This document shows, piece by piece, positions 37,483 to 46,985 of a DNA stretch of 64,000 nucleotides. Where the stretch lies: assembly GCF_038051995.1 (NCBI RefSeq), contig NZ_CP150290.1, positions 6,796,501-6,860,500 of the forward strand, written 5' to 3'. A program made the translations under genes and the position numbers. Origin of the DNA: Paenibacillus sp. FSL H8-0537. GTDB taxonomy: Bacteria > Bacillota > Bacilli > Paenibacillales > Paenibacillaceae. A model generated the notes under the pieces. That model saw only the letters and a list, made by a program, of their open reading frames with translations, was not told the DNA's origin and did not search any database. The stretch's first letter is position 1, and the number at the start of each line of letters is the position of its first letter.

Positions 37483-38490
37483 TTAACCAATTTGGCGTTT
37501 TAAATCCGCTTCAGCCAGTTGTTGATAGAGCCTACGGATAACAGAATCGATATCCGCACTTTCAATTGAAGCGTCCTCAACGGGATATTTAGCCGCAATT
37601 CGACTCACAAGCTCAAATACGCTTGCATCACTTTTTGCAAAAGAATAGGTTCGTCTTAACCCTTCCTCTTGAAGCAGTGTTATGCCTGGCATATCTATTA
37701 AACCTGGTTCTTCCCGAAAATCAATAACAACTTGGCGTTCATTCCCTAGTCTATTGCGGAGCTCCACAACGGACCCGTCGTAAACGACGCTCCCTTTATT
37801 CACCACAATCATTCTCGGACAGATTTCCTCTATATCTTTCATATCATGTGTCGTTAAAACGATGGTTACTCTTTTATCACGATTTACAGTACGCAAAAAC
37901 TGCCGAATTTGGTCCTTGGCGATCACATCCAGGCCAATTGTAGGCTCGTCAAGAAACAGAATTTTAGGTTCATGTAAGAGCGCCATTGCAATTTCGACGC
38001 GCATCCGCTGCCCTAGACTTAATTGTCTCACTGGTTTTTGAATAAAATCCTTAATGGCTAGCAATTCAACGCAAAATTCCAAATTCTTTTCAAACGTTAT
38101 CGGAGGTATCTTATAAATGTACTTATGCAGATCAAAGGAGTCCTTGACCGGAAGATCCCACCATAGTTGGCTTCGCTGTCCGAAGACCACTCCAATATGC
38201 CGGGAGTTATCTTTACGCGCTTGATGAGGCACGCTGCCAAGTACTCGCAGCTCTCCAGCAGTAGGCACCAAAATTCCGGTCATCATCTTAATCATTGTTG
38301 ATTTCCCCGCACCATTAGGACCCAAATAACCTACCGCTTCGCCTTCTTTAATAGAAAAACTAAGATGACGAACTGCCGTTTCTTCTATATACTCACGCGT
38401 AAATAAGCTCCTAACGGAACCAAGGAGCCCCGGGAATCTTCTATACTGACGATAAGTTTTGGTGATATCATTTACAGAAATAATATCCAT
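37483..38490 (-). CDS. ABC exporter ATP-binding protein
   Basis: A 335-residue cytoplasmic ATPase. Walker A GPNGAGKST, signature LSLGQRMRVE and Walker B ILFLDEPTIGLD are all intact, followed by the TTHDMKDIE switch. The C-terminal 80 residues form the usual extra domain of this ABC-2 group. A GTG start at 38517 directly after the upstream stop is possible, but GGGGG lies 12 bases before the ATG at 38490, where the domain begins. It energises the two permeases downstream. Confidence 0.87.
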   Translation of the reverse strand: MDIISVNDITKTYRQYRRFPGLLGSVRSLFTREYIEETAVRHLSFSIKEGEAVGYLGPNGAGKSTMIKMMTGILVPTAGELRVLGSVPHQARKDNSRHIGVVFGQRSQLWWDLPVKDSFDLHKYIYKIPPITFEKNLEFCVELLAIKDFIQKPVRQLSLGQRMRVEIAMALLHEPKILFLDEPTIGLDVIAKDQIRQFLRTVNRDKRVTIVLTTHDMKDIEEICPRMIVVNKGSVVYDGSVVELRNRLGNERQVVIDFREEPGLIDMPGITLLQEEGLRRTYSFAKSDASVFELVSRIAAKYPVEDASIESADIDSVIRRLYQQLAEADLKRQIG

Positions 38491-38517
38491 ACCACTATTA
38501 CGCCCCCATTTTTCCAC

Positions 38518-40101
38518 TTAATGATTCACAACCTCTAAAACGGGCATATGGGTCCAAAAATCCTTCTGGTACGGCGGTGCCGTTTGCCAATGCGGGATTC
38601 TGCCTAGCAAATTATCTATGACCCCTATAATATATCCAATATAATCGCCACTTCCAAGGTTGTCATAAGGCAAATAAATGATCAAGCTCCCGTTATCACT
38701 TTGAAAATTAGAACAGCCTTGTAGAACATCTTTTTCTCCCACATGGGCAAATTTAGATCTTTCAACGGGTTGAAGCCTATTATTTTCTTTGCGAATAATA
38801 ACTTGATGGGTGAAATAATCTGAGCATTCCGGATTCGGATTTATAAGAAAAATCATTATTTCCTGATTTTCAGTAAGGCTATTTAATGTTGCTTCGGAAA
38901 GGTTCAAACGGAGTATAAGTTGATTTTCCTCATATTCAAAGGTATAGTGCAGATCAAATTTATTATCGTTTACTAATAACTGTCGCCACTGCTGATCGTT
39001 TGTTTTTATGGGCCCGCAATAATTTTTATTATGACCGCTAAAAGCTGCTTTTTTACTCATTAAAGCGATCTTTTTCTTACGCTGCTCTGCATCAAGAAAT
39101 AGTCTCTCTGTTATGCTGATATCCCATTCATAAAAGGATTGATTATGATGGATGGCCTCGTCTATTTTTATACAATCAAGAAATGAAAGATCGGTGCCAG
39201 CAAATATCTCTTTAATTTGCCTTATAACTAGAGCAGACTCTCTGTTCAATTCATACTTAGCCAACCATCTATTTAAGTTATCCCCATTCATTGCTTGCTC
39301 ATATTTTTTCATAAACATGACAATATCGATATAATTCTTAAGGGCTGGAATACGCTCATCGAACCCCTCGGCATCATTAAATGCATTTTCAAGCAATGCA
39401 ATACAGCTATGCTCGAGATCTAGGGTTTTTACATTTTCATTGCCCTGGACATGAATAAATTGAGTGGATTCCAGAAAGGAAGTAATCTCTTTTATAGATT
39501 GATGCAAATGCCTTCCCGTCTCTAGTACAACGTATCTTCCAGAATAGGTCTGCTTCCAAAACTCGAAAAATTCATGACTATCCGGAGCTTTCAATATAGG
39601 CTTATCCAAATAAAAGAAATCGTCTGGGTCCTTCCTGTTTATGTGATACGTGTTTTTATTTCCTATGGCACAATAAAAGCCGCATACATTTAACAGCTCA
39701 TTAATTTCATCCATCTCGTTTTCATCAATGAGTAAGTCGATGTCCCGAGAGTCCCTCTTATAAGCATCGTCATAGATGAGGATTGATAAAGCGATGCCTT
39801 TGTTTAATACAATATTCACTTCCATTTCTCTGGCTTTATCAAATAATAATTTAATCTCATTCATTCTCTCATCGATAATTTCCACATGGCTTTGGTATAT
39901 GGTTTCACACAATTCTTTAAAGCTATCAGGTAGGATAGGAGCTATAATTTCATAGGTTAAGGCAAAAATTTTATGCTGCTGTAACAAATTTATTAAAATA
40001 GTCCAATCTATATCCTGAAAATGATCAGCCGCTAGTTGCTGATTATTTATCACACTTTTTGACACTTCTAATAATGCCGCTTGCTCTCTAGTTAATTTCA
40101 T
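38518..40101 (-). CDS. Nucleotidyltransferase-fold protein (NTP_transf_5-like) with C-terminal beta domain
   Basis: A 527-residue protein. The N-terminal part (to about residue 330) has the nucleotidyltransferase-5 pattern: VNIVLNKGIALSILIY, then DSRDIDLLID, whose aspartates would bind metal (about residues 116-125). The last 160 residues (about 365-527) look like a separate beta-sandwich, similar in feel to carbohydrate-binding family-9-like modules. Such nucleotidyltransferases occur in natural-product gene clusters; the reaction here is unknown. GGAGG lies just before the ATG, and the cupin gene ends 10 bases upstream. Confidence 0.7.
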   Translation of the reverse strand: MKLTREQAALLEVSKSVINNQQLAADHFQDIDWTILINLLQQHKIFALTYEIIAPILPDSFKELCETIYQSHVEIIDERMNEIKLLFDKAREMEVNIVLNKGIALSILIYDDAYKRDSRDIDLLIDENEMDEINELLNVCGFYCAIGNKNTYHINRKDPDDFFYLDKPILKAPDSHEFFEFWKQTYSGRYVVLETGRHLHQSIKEITSFLESTQFIHVQGNENVKTLDLEHSCIALLENAFNDAEGFDERIPALKNYIDIVMFMKKYEQAMNGDNLNRWLAKYELNRESALVIRQIKEIFAGTDLSFLDCIKIDEAIHHNQSFYEWDISITERLFLDAEQRKKKIALMSKKAAFSGHNKNYCGPIKTNDQQWRQLLVNDNKFDLHYTFEYEENQLILRLNLSEATLNSLTENQEIMIFLINPNPECSDYFTHQVIIRKENNRLQPVERSKFAHVGEKDVLQGCSNFQSDNGSLIIYLPYDNLGSGDYIGYIIGVIDNLLGRIPHWQTAPPYQKDFWTHMPVLEVVNH

Positions 40102-40111
40102 ATTTCCTCCG

Positions 40112-40735
40112 TCATATTAGGGCGTTTTCAAGGGTTAGAAGTCTATCTTTAAACTTTTTCACATTGCCATAAGCTTTTCTCATTTTTAAATCGTCTGGGT
40201 TTATTACCCTTGAAAAAGGTAATATCGCCTTGCTTCTAACGATTAAGGAAAGCGTCATTTCATTGCTTGGAATGACGCGATGAAAGCTGCCAGCTTCAAA
40301 AAAATAAGTGTCACCCTCTATTACCTTAGAGCTGCGAGTTAATTCAATCTCTACTTTATCCATCTCAAGCTCCGTGACCTTATATTCTTCGTGGGTATAT
40401 TCACCGCATAATAGGATGACTGCAAAATTAAACCTATGATCATGTATACTTTCAAAAGGCCATTTATTTTGCGGCCAGTAATGCAAGCGACCACGAATTC
40501 CGGAATCTTCGCTGTTCCATAGTACATATTTTTCAAATCCCAAAGGATGAATTTCCATGAGTGACGCTAAATTGCCTAATTGATCCTCAGATTCTTGACG
40601 CAATTCTGAAAGCCATTCTGTAACTTTCTGTAGATTCACCTGTTCCTTTAGCAAGCCGCACATTAGCTCTAATTCCGTTTTGCTTTCTAAGGTAAATGAA
40701 CGGTCTACAACTTCAACAAATTTATTTAACTCCAT
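40112..40735 (-). CDS. Cupin-fold metalloenzyme of unknown function
   Basis: A 207-residue protein. The cupin metal motif can be read as SIHDHRFNFAVILLCGEYTHEEY (key residues H-D-H, E) about residues 98-120, with the second motif in AGSFHRVIPS about residues 148-157. The fold resembles thiol dioxygenases, but specific residues of cysteine dioxygenase cannot be confirmed by eye. It overlaps the preceding gene by 14 bases, with GGGAGG 8 bases before the ATG, so it belongs to the operon. Confidence 0.65.
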   Translation of the reverse strand: MELNKFVEVVDRSFTLESKTELELMCGLLKEQVNLQKVTEWLSELRQESEDQLGNLASLMEIHPLGFEKYVLWNSEDSGIRGRLHYWPQNKWPFESIHDHRFNFAVILLCGEYTHEEYKVTELEMDKVEIELTRSSKVIEGDTYFFEAGSFHRVIPSNEMTLSLIVRSKAILPFSRVINPDDLKMRKAYGNVKKFKDRLLTLENALI

Positions 40736-41345
40736 ACGAATATCCTCCCTTTGCGCTAATCATTGCTTTTACATTTAATACAATTTCAGAATGAATATCT
40801 TGGGGATCTCTTTCCCCGTCAATAATTAAAGCATCTTCAGGCAATACCGTTTGAAAAGCCTCCCTTACATTAATAAAAATAGAAGGGTCTTTTTCTTCAT
40901 ATTTTAGATGCCCATCTCGGGCCTGTATTCGCTTAATGGTTATTTCCGGCTTAATATCTAAAAAAACAGTTAAATCTGGCTTGCGTATTGAACCATAAAG
41001 GTTTTTAATATCATTTATATCCATACCCCGAACTTTGAAATAGGCATAAGAACTGTAAATATAGCGGTCAGATATAATATTAACGCCCGAGTCCAAACGC
41101 TGCTCCAAATCATGCATATGGGTTATTCGATCAGCAGCAGACAGCATCGCAATCACTCGCATGTCATGGACCTGCCCATTATCAAGATAGGACCGTACTC
41201 TTGGATCATTTCTATATTGATCAGTTGGTTGCTTTGTGTTGTACAATTGCACATTGTTATGTTTAAACCAATTAGTAAGCATACCGATTTGTGTCGTCTT
41301 CCCTGCCCCGTCCAACCCGCACATTGCAATTAATAGTCCACTCAA
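40722..41345 (-). CDS. Thymidylate-kinase-like nucleoside monophosphate kinase
   Basis: A 207-residue P-loop kinase with GLDGAGKTTQ (residues 10-19), a SDRYIYSSYAYF motif (about 91-102) that in Tmk proteins binds the base, and TVFLDIKPEI. It is the usual length. In this operon it is unlikely to be the housekeeping enzyme; it may phosphorylate a modified nucleotide made by the GTP cyclohydrolase II branch. The start is TTG at 41345, with GGAGG 9 bases upstream, overlapping the SDR stop (TTGA). Confidence 0.85.
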   Translation of the reverse strand: MSGLLIAMCGLDGAGKTTQIGMLTNWFKHNNVQLYNTKQPTDQYRNDPRVRSYLDNGQVHDMRVIAMLSAADRITHMHDLEQRLDSGVNIISDRYIYSSYAYFKVRGMDINDIKNLYGSIRKPDLTVFLDIKPEITIKRIQARDGHLKYEEKDPSIFINVREAFQTVLPEDALIIDGERDPQDIHSEIVLNVKAMISAKGGYSYGVK

Positions 41346-42031
41346 AATGTCATTCCTCCATTAATATCTATTGAAGCCCCCCATATATAGGAGGAGGAGT
41401 CGCCAAGTAAGAAAGCGATTACATTAGCAACCTCTTCAGGTCTGCCAATTGTGCTTGACAAGGTTTTTTTTCGATGATAGTCGCGCCTCTCTGAGGTTTG
41501 CACCTTCGACATATCTGTATCTATAATTCCAGGCAATATGGAGTTAACTCTTATTCCCTTCGGAGCAAGCGAAAGGCTCAGGCTTTTTGAGAGACCAAGA
41601 AGTGCCGCTTTCGATGAGGCATATGCAGGGTCGCGACTTCCCACTTTAGCAGCTGTACTTGAGGTGCAAATAATGTTGCGTAAACGATCACAGCCTTGCT
41701 CTAGCAATAATTGCACGATAATAAATAAAGAGGTTACATTCACAGCGTGAACCTTCTGCCATAATGATAAATCGTATTGTGAAAGACTGAGGTTAGGATA
41801 TATTCCTGCCAAATGAACAATACCCGTTATGTTTTTTAAATCATCTTTATATAAATCGAATGCTTTCCTTATTTGCTGCTCATCACTTAGATCGCAATGT
41901 ATAGGAATGTCCACCGCTGTACAGCCAGTCTTCAAATCAATACCAACTACTTGAACGTCCCGCTCTTTTAACTGCCTTATTAGCTCTGAAGCTATGCCCC
42001 CTCCAGAACCCGTTATTAAAATTTTTTCCAA
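41342..42031 (-). CDS. Short-chain dehydrogenase/reductase
   Basis: A 229-residue classical SDR: cofactor motif TGSGGGIASELI (about residues 5-16), the NNAG-like strand at VHLAGIYPN, the catalytic Ser in CTSSTAA and YASSK (Tyr/Lys pair, about residues 144-148). I start it at TTG 42031, with AAGGG 7 bases upstream; an ATG 18 bases further up lacks a site. It should reduce or oxidise an intermediate with NAD(P). It sits between the GTP cyclohydrolase II gene and the kinase, overlapping both. Confidence 0.85.
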   Translation of the reverse strand: MEKILITGSGGGIASELIRQLKERDVQVVGIDLKTGCTAVDIPIHCDLSDEQQIRKAFDLYKDDLKNITGIVHLAGIYPNLSLSQYDLSLWQKVHAVNVTSLFIIVQLLLEQGCDRLRNIICTSSTAAKVGSRDPAYASSKAALLGLSKSLSLSLAPKGIRVNSILPGIIDTDMSKVQTSERRDYHRKKTLSSTIGRPEEVANVIAFLLGDSSSYIWGASIDINGGMTF

Positions 42032-42041
42032 TATATCACCC

Positions 42042-42695
42042 TTATACATTTATTTTCATTCTATCTCTTAATAAATCTTGCTCAGGCTCTTTCGACTTAT
42101 TATTCAAGTATTTAAGAACTTTCTGATCGGTTCCGTCATAAACTAAAGCAAATCTATCAACGACTTGAATACCTGCGTTGCGTGTGGCCTCGTATTTCTT
42201 TCTATTATTCCCTATAAGCCTAACCTCAGTTATGTTAAAATGATTGAGTATTGCGATAGACGCTCTGTAATTTCTAGCATCCTCCATCCCCGTTCCCAAT
42301 TGGGAATACGACTCGACCGTATCAAGTCCTTCATCCATCTTATTGTAAGAAAGAAGCTTCGTGGCCAGACCAAAGCCTCGTCCTTCATGAGAGGCATGAT
42401 AGGTAATAATCCCTTGTCCTTCAGCACTTATTAACTCCATAGCCTTGTCCAGCTGCCATTTACAATCACATCGAGTGCAATTAAACACTTCGCTTGTTAT
42501 ACAAGCCGAGTTAAAACGACATAACACTGGACCTTCCCAATCTACTCCATTGCGTTTTACTACTGCTAGGTGTTCAACGGATTGTGAAGGCGCTTGCAAA
42601 AGATCTGTTATACTAAAACGATACAAGTCCATCGTTCCAAAGATGGTATGAATCTTCCCTTTGACTACATGATTAATTACAATATGACTGACCAC
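42042..42695 (-). CDS. GTP cyclohydrolase II homologue
   Basis: A 217-residue single-domain homologue of RibA. The zinc cysteines keep the family spacing (C65, C76, C78; SACITSEVFNCTRCDCKWQL), and the triphosphate/guanine region HEGRGFGLATKLL replaces the usual QEGRGIGL. It lacks the RibB half and no other rib gene is near, so a role in a special pathway is likely: GTP to a diaminopyrimidinone nucleotide. GTG start with AAGGGG upstream. It is the first gene of the operon. The changed active-site neighbour (Q to H) is worth noting. Confidence 0.88.
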   Translation of the reverse strand: MVSHIVINHVVKGKIHTIFGTMDLYRFSITDLLQAPSQSVEHLAVVKRNGVDWEGPVLCRFNSACITSEVFNCTRCDCKWQLDKAMELISAEGQGIITYHASHEGRGFGLATKLLSYNKMDEGLDTVESYSQLGTGMEDARNYRASIAILNHFNITEVRLIGNNRKKYEATRNAGIQVVDRFALVYDGTDQKVLKYLNNKSKEPEQDLLRDRMKINV

Positions 42696-42851
42696 GATTC
42701 TTCACCCCTTCTTCGCTGATTATTCCACCAAATGACTCTTAATATTATAATTCGTAAAATATGTAAACAGATACCTTTACAATTGGTTAATATTTCATAT
42801 GTTTATTAGTGGTCAATTTAACAGGATTTCCTATGGTGTATTTTAATGAAC

Positions 42852-42891
42852 AAAAAAAGGACTTTATCTCCGCTTCCGAGACAAAGTCCTT
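42852..42891 (-). terminator. Terminator of pyrF
   Basis: AAGGACTTTGTCTC pairs with GAGATAAAGTCCTT (one wobble) and is followed by TTTTTTTG on the minus strand. It separates pyrF from the operon behind it. Confidence 0.9.
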
Positions 42892-42932
42892 GCACTTTAA
42901 TTCATAATAAAATTTAATAAGCATCTAAATAA

Positions 42933-43832
42933 TTAATGGCTAAGCCGTACCTCGTTGATTTTATCTTTAGACTCTCTAGCAGCCTTCGCAATAAATTCAT
43001 AGAGGATCGCGTCTGTTTTCTTCTCTTCCTTAGCACCGTTATAGATGATGCCTCTAGATGAGGAAACCAAGGCACCTAAACCTTTTGCATCAAAAAAGGG
43101 CTTTAAATCATTAGCTGTTCCGCCTTGTGCACCAAAACCTGGAACTAGAAAAATAGAACTCGGCAATGCTTTCCGCACCTTCACAGCATCCATTGGGTAA
43201 GTTGCCCCAACAACCGCACCAATAAAGGAGTAATTATTTTCTCCCAGTGTTTGCTGCGCTAATTTGTTTATATCATCAGCCATTTTAATATAGAGCAATT
43301 CTCCACTTTCCAGCCTTACATCTTGTACTTCATGCGAAGAGGGATTAGAGGTTTTCACTAGTAAAAATAATCCTTTTCCGTTTCTTCCAGCTTCCTCTAT
43401 GAAAGGAAGGTAACCATCGCTGCCCAGAAAGGGGTTAACGGTAACCATGTCCCCTGCAAGGGAGCCATTCCCGAGGAATGCCTTTGCATATGCACTTGAA
43501 GTGGAGCCTATGTCTCCACGTTTTGCATCATTGATGACGATTAAATTTTTCGATTTGGCGTAGGCAATCGTTTTCTCTAATGCACGAATTCCCTCGCTTC
43601 CATAAACCTCATAATAAGCTAGCTGTGGCTTTACAGCTACTACATGTTCGGCCACTGCATCAATTACAATTCGATTATAATGATAAATGGCCTCACCAGC
43701 CTTTTGGTCGCTCACCTCACCGCTATCCAACAAATAATCCGGGAAGTATTGCAAATCGGGATCTAACCCTGCTACTAATACAGAGTTTTTATGTATGATT
43801 TCTTCAATGAGCACATCAGCAAAATTTTTCAT
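42933..43832 (-). CDS. pyrF: Orotidine 5'-phosphate decarboxylase, type 2
   Basis: A 299-residue enzyme that turns OMP into UMP. The catalytic NDAKRGDIGS motif (about residues 102-111) and LVPGFGAQGG (about 220-229) mark the longer, mycobacterial-type PyrF rather than the short Bacillus form. The start is the ATG at 43832, with GAGGGG 7 bases upstream. It is not in a pyr operon. It ends in its own terminator, yet it stands right before the nucleotide-related operon. It may be a second copy that comes with that cluster, or the only one. Confidence 0.9.
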   Translation of the reverse strand: MKNFADVLIEEIIHKNSVLVAGLDPDLQYFPDYLLDSGEVSDQKAGEAIYHYNRIVIDAVAEHVVAVKPQLAYYEVYGSEGIRALEKTIAYAKSKNLIVINDAKRGDIGSTSSAYAKAFLGNGSLAGDMVTVNPFLGSDGYLPFIEEAGRNGKGLFLLVKTSNPSSHEVQDVRLESGELLYIKMADDINKLAQQTLGENNYSFIGAVVGATYPMDAVKVRKALPSSIFLVPGFGAQGGTANDLKPFFDAKGLGALVSSSRGIIYNGAKEEKKTDAILYEFIAKAARESKDKINEVRLSH

Positions 43833-43941
43833 TTGTATACCCCTCTTATAAATCAAGATAAATTTGGTCAGCTTAGTGATTTATTGTATCACACAATGAA
43901 TACACCGTCTTCCAATCTATACAAAAAATTCAGATTTTTCT

Positions 43942-45105
43942 CTATATATCCTTTCCATTATGCTGCTTCCTGTAGGTGTTCAGCTCCCTCAGCAGCCGCT
44001 CATAAAGCATAGTTATCTCAAGTGACGGGCTGACACCCATTTCACGTTTCAGCATATCCACAAATTTAATATATTGATGGACTAATCCTTCTTTGTTTTT
44101 CTGCATAGCGTGGGCGCGCATCAGCAGCTTTATCGTCTCCTCTTCCAGCTCATTCATAACGGTCTGTTTGGTTAACAACCGAATGGCTGACGCCGTATCT
44201 CCCCGATGGAGCAAGGCACTGCACAGCCGCTGGGAGAAGGCGATATACATTTGTGAAAAACGTTCAATCTCACTCCATGCCCAAGGATAGGCTCGATCCC
44301 CGAACAAATCCCCGACATAAAGCTGCTCCAGCTCAAGCGCCTCCTCCATATTTCCTTCATGAATCAGCACCATTTGCTTACAGCCTTCTTCAAAGCTGAA
44401 CATATCGAAGCGCGCCTCATTCAAATTCAGACCATAGTGAACACCATCGGAGTGCAAGCTCCCCTTAAGTCCATTCGCTTCAAGCAGCTTGCGCAGCTGG
44501 TAGGCGGTTGTGTTCAAGTAGCTTTCGGCATTTTTTCGGGGCATATCGCCAAAAATATCCTCAATTAGCCGTGCCCTCGAAACGAGCCGGCCTTTATGCA
44601 GCGCTAAATAGCCGAACAGCTCCGTGCTTTTGCTCGTCTTCCATTTTATAATTTCCTCGTTGGCGCTGCGAATTTCCATTCTACCGAGACAATTAAACAG
44701 TACTTTGACCGTGACGGTGTTCTGTTCCTCGGGCAGCACAACTGAAGTACCTTCGGACAATGCTTTGTGGATGGTCTGTCTAAGCCTCTCCTGTACCACA
44801 GGCTTCACCATATAGTCGTAAGCGTAGACGCTGAACGCAGGTAGTGCATATTCCTTATGCGAGGTTACAAAAACCAGCTTCGCCCGCGAGCCTTGCTCCC
44901 TTAACCGCTGAGCAAACTCCAGCCCGCTCTCCTTTGGCATACTAATGTCCATAAAAATCATATCGATGTCTTGATTCTGCAAAAAAGAAAACGCCGCAGA
45001 TGTCTCCTGAAAGCTGCCCATAATTTCTACTTCATCAATTTTGCCCAGCATTCTGTTCATAATCAGATGCATGGCTAGTTCGTCATCAATAATGATGACC
45101 TTCAT
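43942..45105 (-). CDS. Response regulator with winged-helix and BTAD domains
   Basis: A 387-residue regulator. The receiver (1-120) has D8/D9 (IIIDDE) and the phosphoacceptor in FMDISMP (about D54). A winged helix (about 140-220; STELFGYLALHKGRLVSRARLIEDIFG) and a bacterial transcriptional activation domain with helical repeats (about 235-380) follow. This joins a receiver to a SARP-like output. Its start overlaps the stop of the kinase by 4 bases. Its targets are unknown. Confidence 0.88.
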   Translation of the reverse strand: MKVIIIDDELAMHLIMNRMLGKIDEVEIMGSFQETSAAFSFLQNQDIDMIFMDISMPKESGLEFAQRLREQGSRAKLVFVTSHKEYALPAFSVYAYDYMVKPVVQERLRQTIHKALSEGTSVVLPEEQNTVTVKVLFNCLGRMEIRSANEEIIKWKTSKSTELFGYLALHKGRLVSRARLIEDIFGDMPRKNAESYLNTTAYQLRKLLEANGLKGSLHSDGVHYGLNLNEARFDMFSFEEGCKQMVLIHEGNMEEALELEQLYVGDLFGDRAYPWAWSEIERFSQMYIAFSQRLCSALLHRGDTASAIRLLTKQTVMNELEEETIKLLMRAHAMQKNKEGLVHQYIKFVDMLKREMGVSPSLEITMLYERLLRELNTYRKQHNGKDI

Positions 45106-46910
45106 CCTGTCCCTCTCCTTTCCGACTGTTTATGGGGATAAGCTGGTGCTAGTGGAGGTAGAGGCAATGAAAAATAAAAAGTACTCCCCTGCTGAGGCGC
45201 AGTGTCGAACCAAATCTCGCCCCCGTTCAAGTGAACGAACTCCCGGCATAAAGTAAGGCCTAATCCAACGCCACGCTCACCCGCGGTTCCTATCGAAGGC
45301 ACAGGATAGGCATCCTGCTGCAATAGCGAATCCACCTGCTCCATTGGCACTCCCGCACCTGTATCGCTAACCGAGACGACTATTTTGCCCTCTGCCGGCT
45401 CCGCTCTTAAACGAATGCTGCCTCCGTAATCCGTAAACTTAATCGCATTGGACAGCAGATTTCTTATAATGAGATCAAGCATTTCCTTATCGGCGAAAAT
45501 GAACGTCTCCTGCGGAATTTCCGATATAATGTGAATGCTTTTGCTTTCACTGCGAACCTGCAAGAGACGCGCATTCAGCTGTACCGTCTGGTGAAGATCC
45601 CGCACCACCGGATTAAACACCATGCCGCCCCGCTGGCTGCGAAACCATTCGAGCAGACTCTCTACGAGAGCAAACGTCTTCTGAATTTGCTGTCCCATCT
45701 CCTGAACGATTTCATCATGCTTGCCCCCGTATTCCTGCAGCTCATCCTCCATCAGCTCCACTAGATTCAGCGATACGGCGAGCGGATCACGAATATCATG
45801 GGCAACTACGCTGAACATTTTATCCTTGAACGTATTAAGTTCCTGAAGCTGTTTTGCATTTTCTTGCAGACGCTCCTCGTTGCGGACGCTTTCGGTCACA
45901 TCACTTAATAACAGCATTTTGCCGGCAGGTCTGCGCCGGTTATCGTGTATGAAGGAGAGATGGAGGTTATAAAACCGTTCATCGCCCTCCCTGGCAAGCT
46001 GGACTTTAGGATCAACAGCGGGGCCTTGAGCTATTTTTTCCAGTAGAATGGGGTACTGTGCGAATATGTAGGTGGCCGGCTGTCCAATCCAGCTATTGTG
46101 GAGGCCGGTTATGACTTTTTTTGCCGATTCATTAAAGCTGGTTAGCGAGTTATCCAGATCGAAGACCATGACGGCATCCTGCATGGAGGCGAAAACCTTT
46201 TGCAGCGCAAGCGGAGCAAGCCTCAACATATTAAACTGGTAAATGCCCCACATATAGAATAGGCCGGAGACCAGAAATCCAAATGGAGAAATATCATACG
46301 GGATGTTAAGAATACCGCTTAAATAAACGAGAGTGAAGCCGTAAGGCCCCCACGATCCAATAAACATGAGCGCGATTTGTTTTTTCATGCGCGAAGCGGC
46401 TTTAAGAAACATTTGAATTAAGAGAATCATGCCAACAATAAAAAACGAATAGGCGTATACGACATGAAGCTTATAAAACGGCCCTTTTTCCAAAACAACT
46501 AGCGGGAAGCCTTCCGAAAGATCTAGGGTCATGCTTGTATAAAAGAGGTGATGCCATTCATTGGTATGGTGGGCTAGAAAATTAATGAAGGGTATGAATA
46601 GAAGAAGGATGACGAGTTTTTTGGTAACCAGCGCTTGGCGACCGGTATATTGCAGAACCATAATAAACCACAAGATGGTACCGAAAGGAATACCGATGTA
46701 TTCAATATGCAGCCAAAACCGGATATCCTCCAAAGAATCGCTGACAATTTCAAAAGCATAGCCGAAGGTGTACAAGGTACCCGTCACCATCCCTAGTCCA
46801 TAGCTAATGGCAATGGGAAGCTCTCTTCTTTTGAAGCAAAGATAGCAGATAATGAGCGAACAGCAGGTGGCTGCCAAGAGCATGGCGGATAAGTACAAGT
46901 TGTTGTGCAT
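45102..46910 (-). CDS. Histidine kinase with 7TM sensor
   Basis: A 602-residue membrane kinase. Seven hydrophobic helices fill the first 220 residues (7TM histidine-kinase module), followed by a PAS domain (about 230-345), a HisKA motif AHDIRDPLAVSLNLVEL (about 375) and a HATPase domain with NLLSNAIKF and GVGLGLTL. The start is the ATG at 46910, with GGGGG 9 bases upstream; another ATG 30 bases before lacks a site. It is the partner of the BTAD regulator and lies immediately downstream of giant paralogue B. Confidence 0.88.
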   Translation of the reverse strand: MHNNLYLSAMLLAATCCSLIICYLCFKRRELPIAISYGLGMVTGTLYTFGYAFEIVSDSLEDIRFWLHIEYIGIPFGTILWFIMVLQYTGRQALVTKKLVILLLFIPFINFLAHHTNEWHHLFYTSMTLDLSEGFPLVVLEKGPFYKLHVVYAYSFFIVGMILLIQMFLKAASRMKKQIALMFIGSWGPYGFTLVYLSGILNIPYDISPFGFLVSGLFYMWGIYQFNMLRLAPLALQKVFASMQDAVMVFDLDNSLTSFNESAKKVITGLHNSWIGQPATYIFAQYPILLEKIAQGPAVDPKVQLAREGDERFYNLHLSFIHDNRRRPAGKMLLLSDVTESVRNEERLQENAKQLQELNTFKDKMFSVVAHDIRDPLAVSLNLVELMEDELQEYGGKHDEIVQEMGQQIQKTFALVESLLEWFRSQRGGMVFNPVVRDLHQTVQLNARLLQVRSESKSIHIISEIPQETFIFADKEMLDLIIRNLLSNAIKFTDYGGSIRLRAEPAEGKIVVSVSDTGAGVPMEQVDSLLQQDAYPVPSIGTAGERGVGLGLTLCREFVHLNGGEIWFDTAPQQGSTFYFSLPLPPLAPAYPHKQSERRGTG

Positions 46911-46985
46911 GGCTGAATGCCCCCGTAGCAGATTATTCATTTATGGTGCACTTCATATCTTATCAGAAGACTCGGAAAAAGAATA

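Noticed and set aside
42696..42851. TATAAT-like box before the GTP cyclohydrolase II gene
   Set aside because: A TATAAT is present near 42740 on the minus strand, but no convincing -35 lies at a proper distance, so I did not list a promoter.
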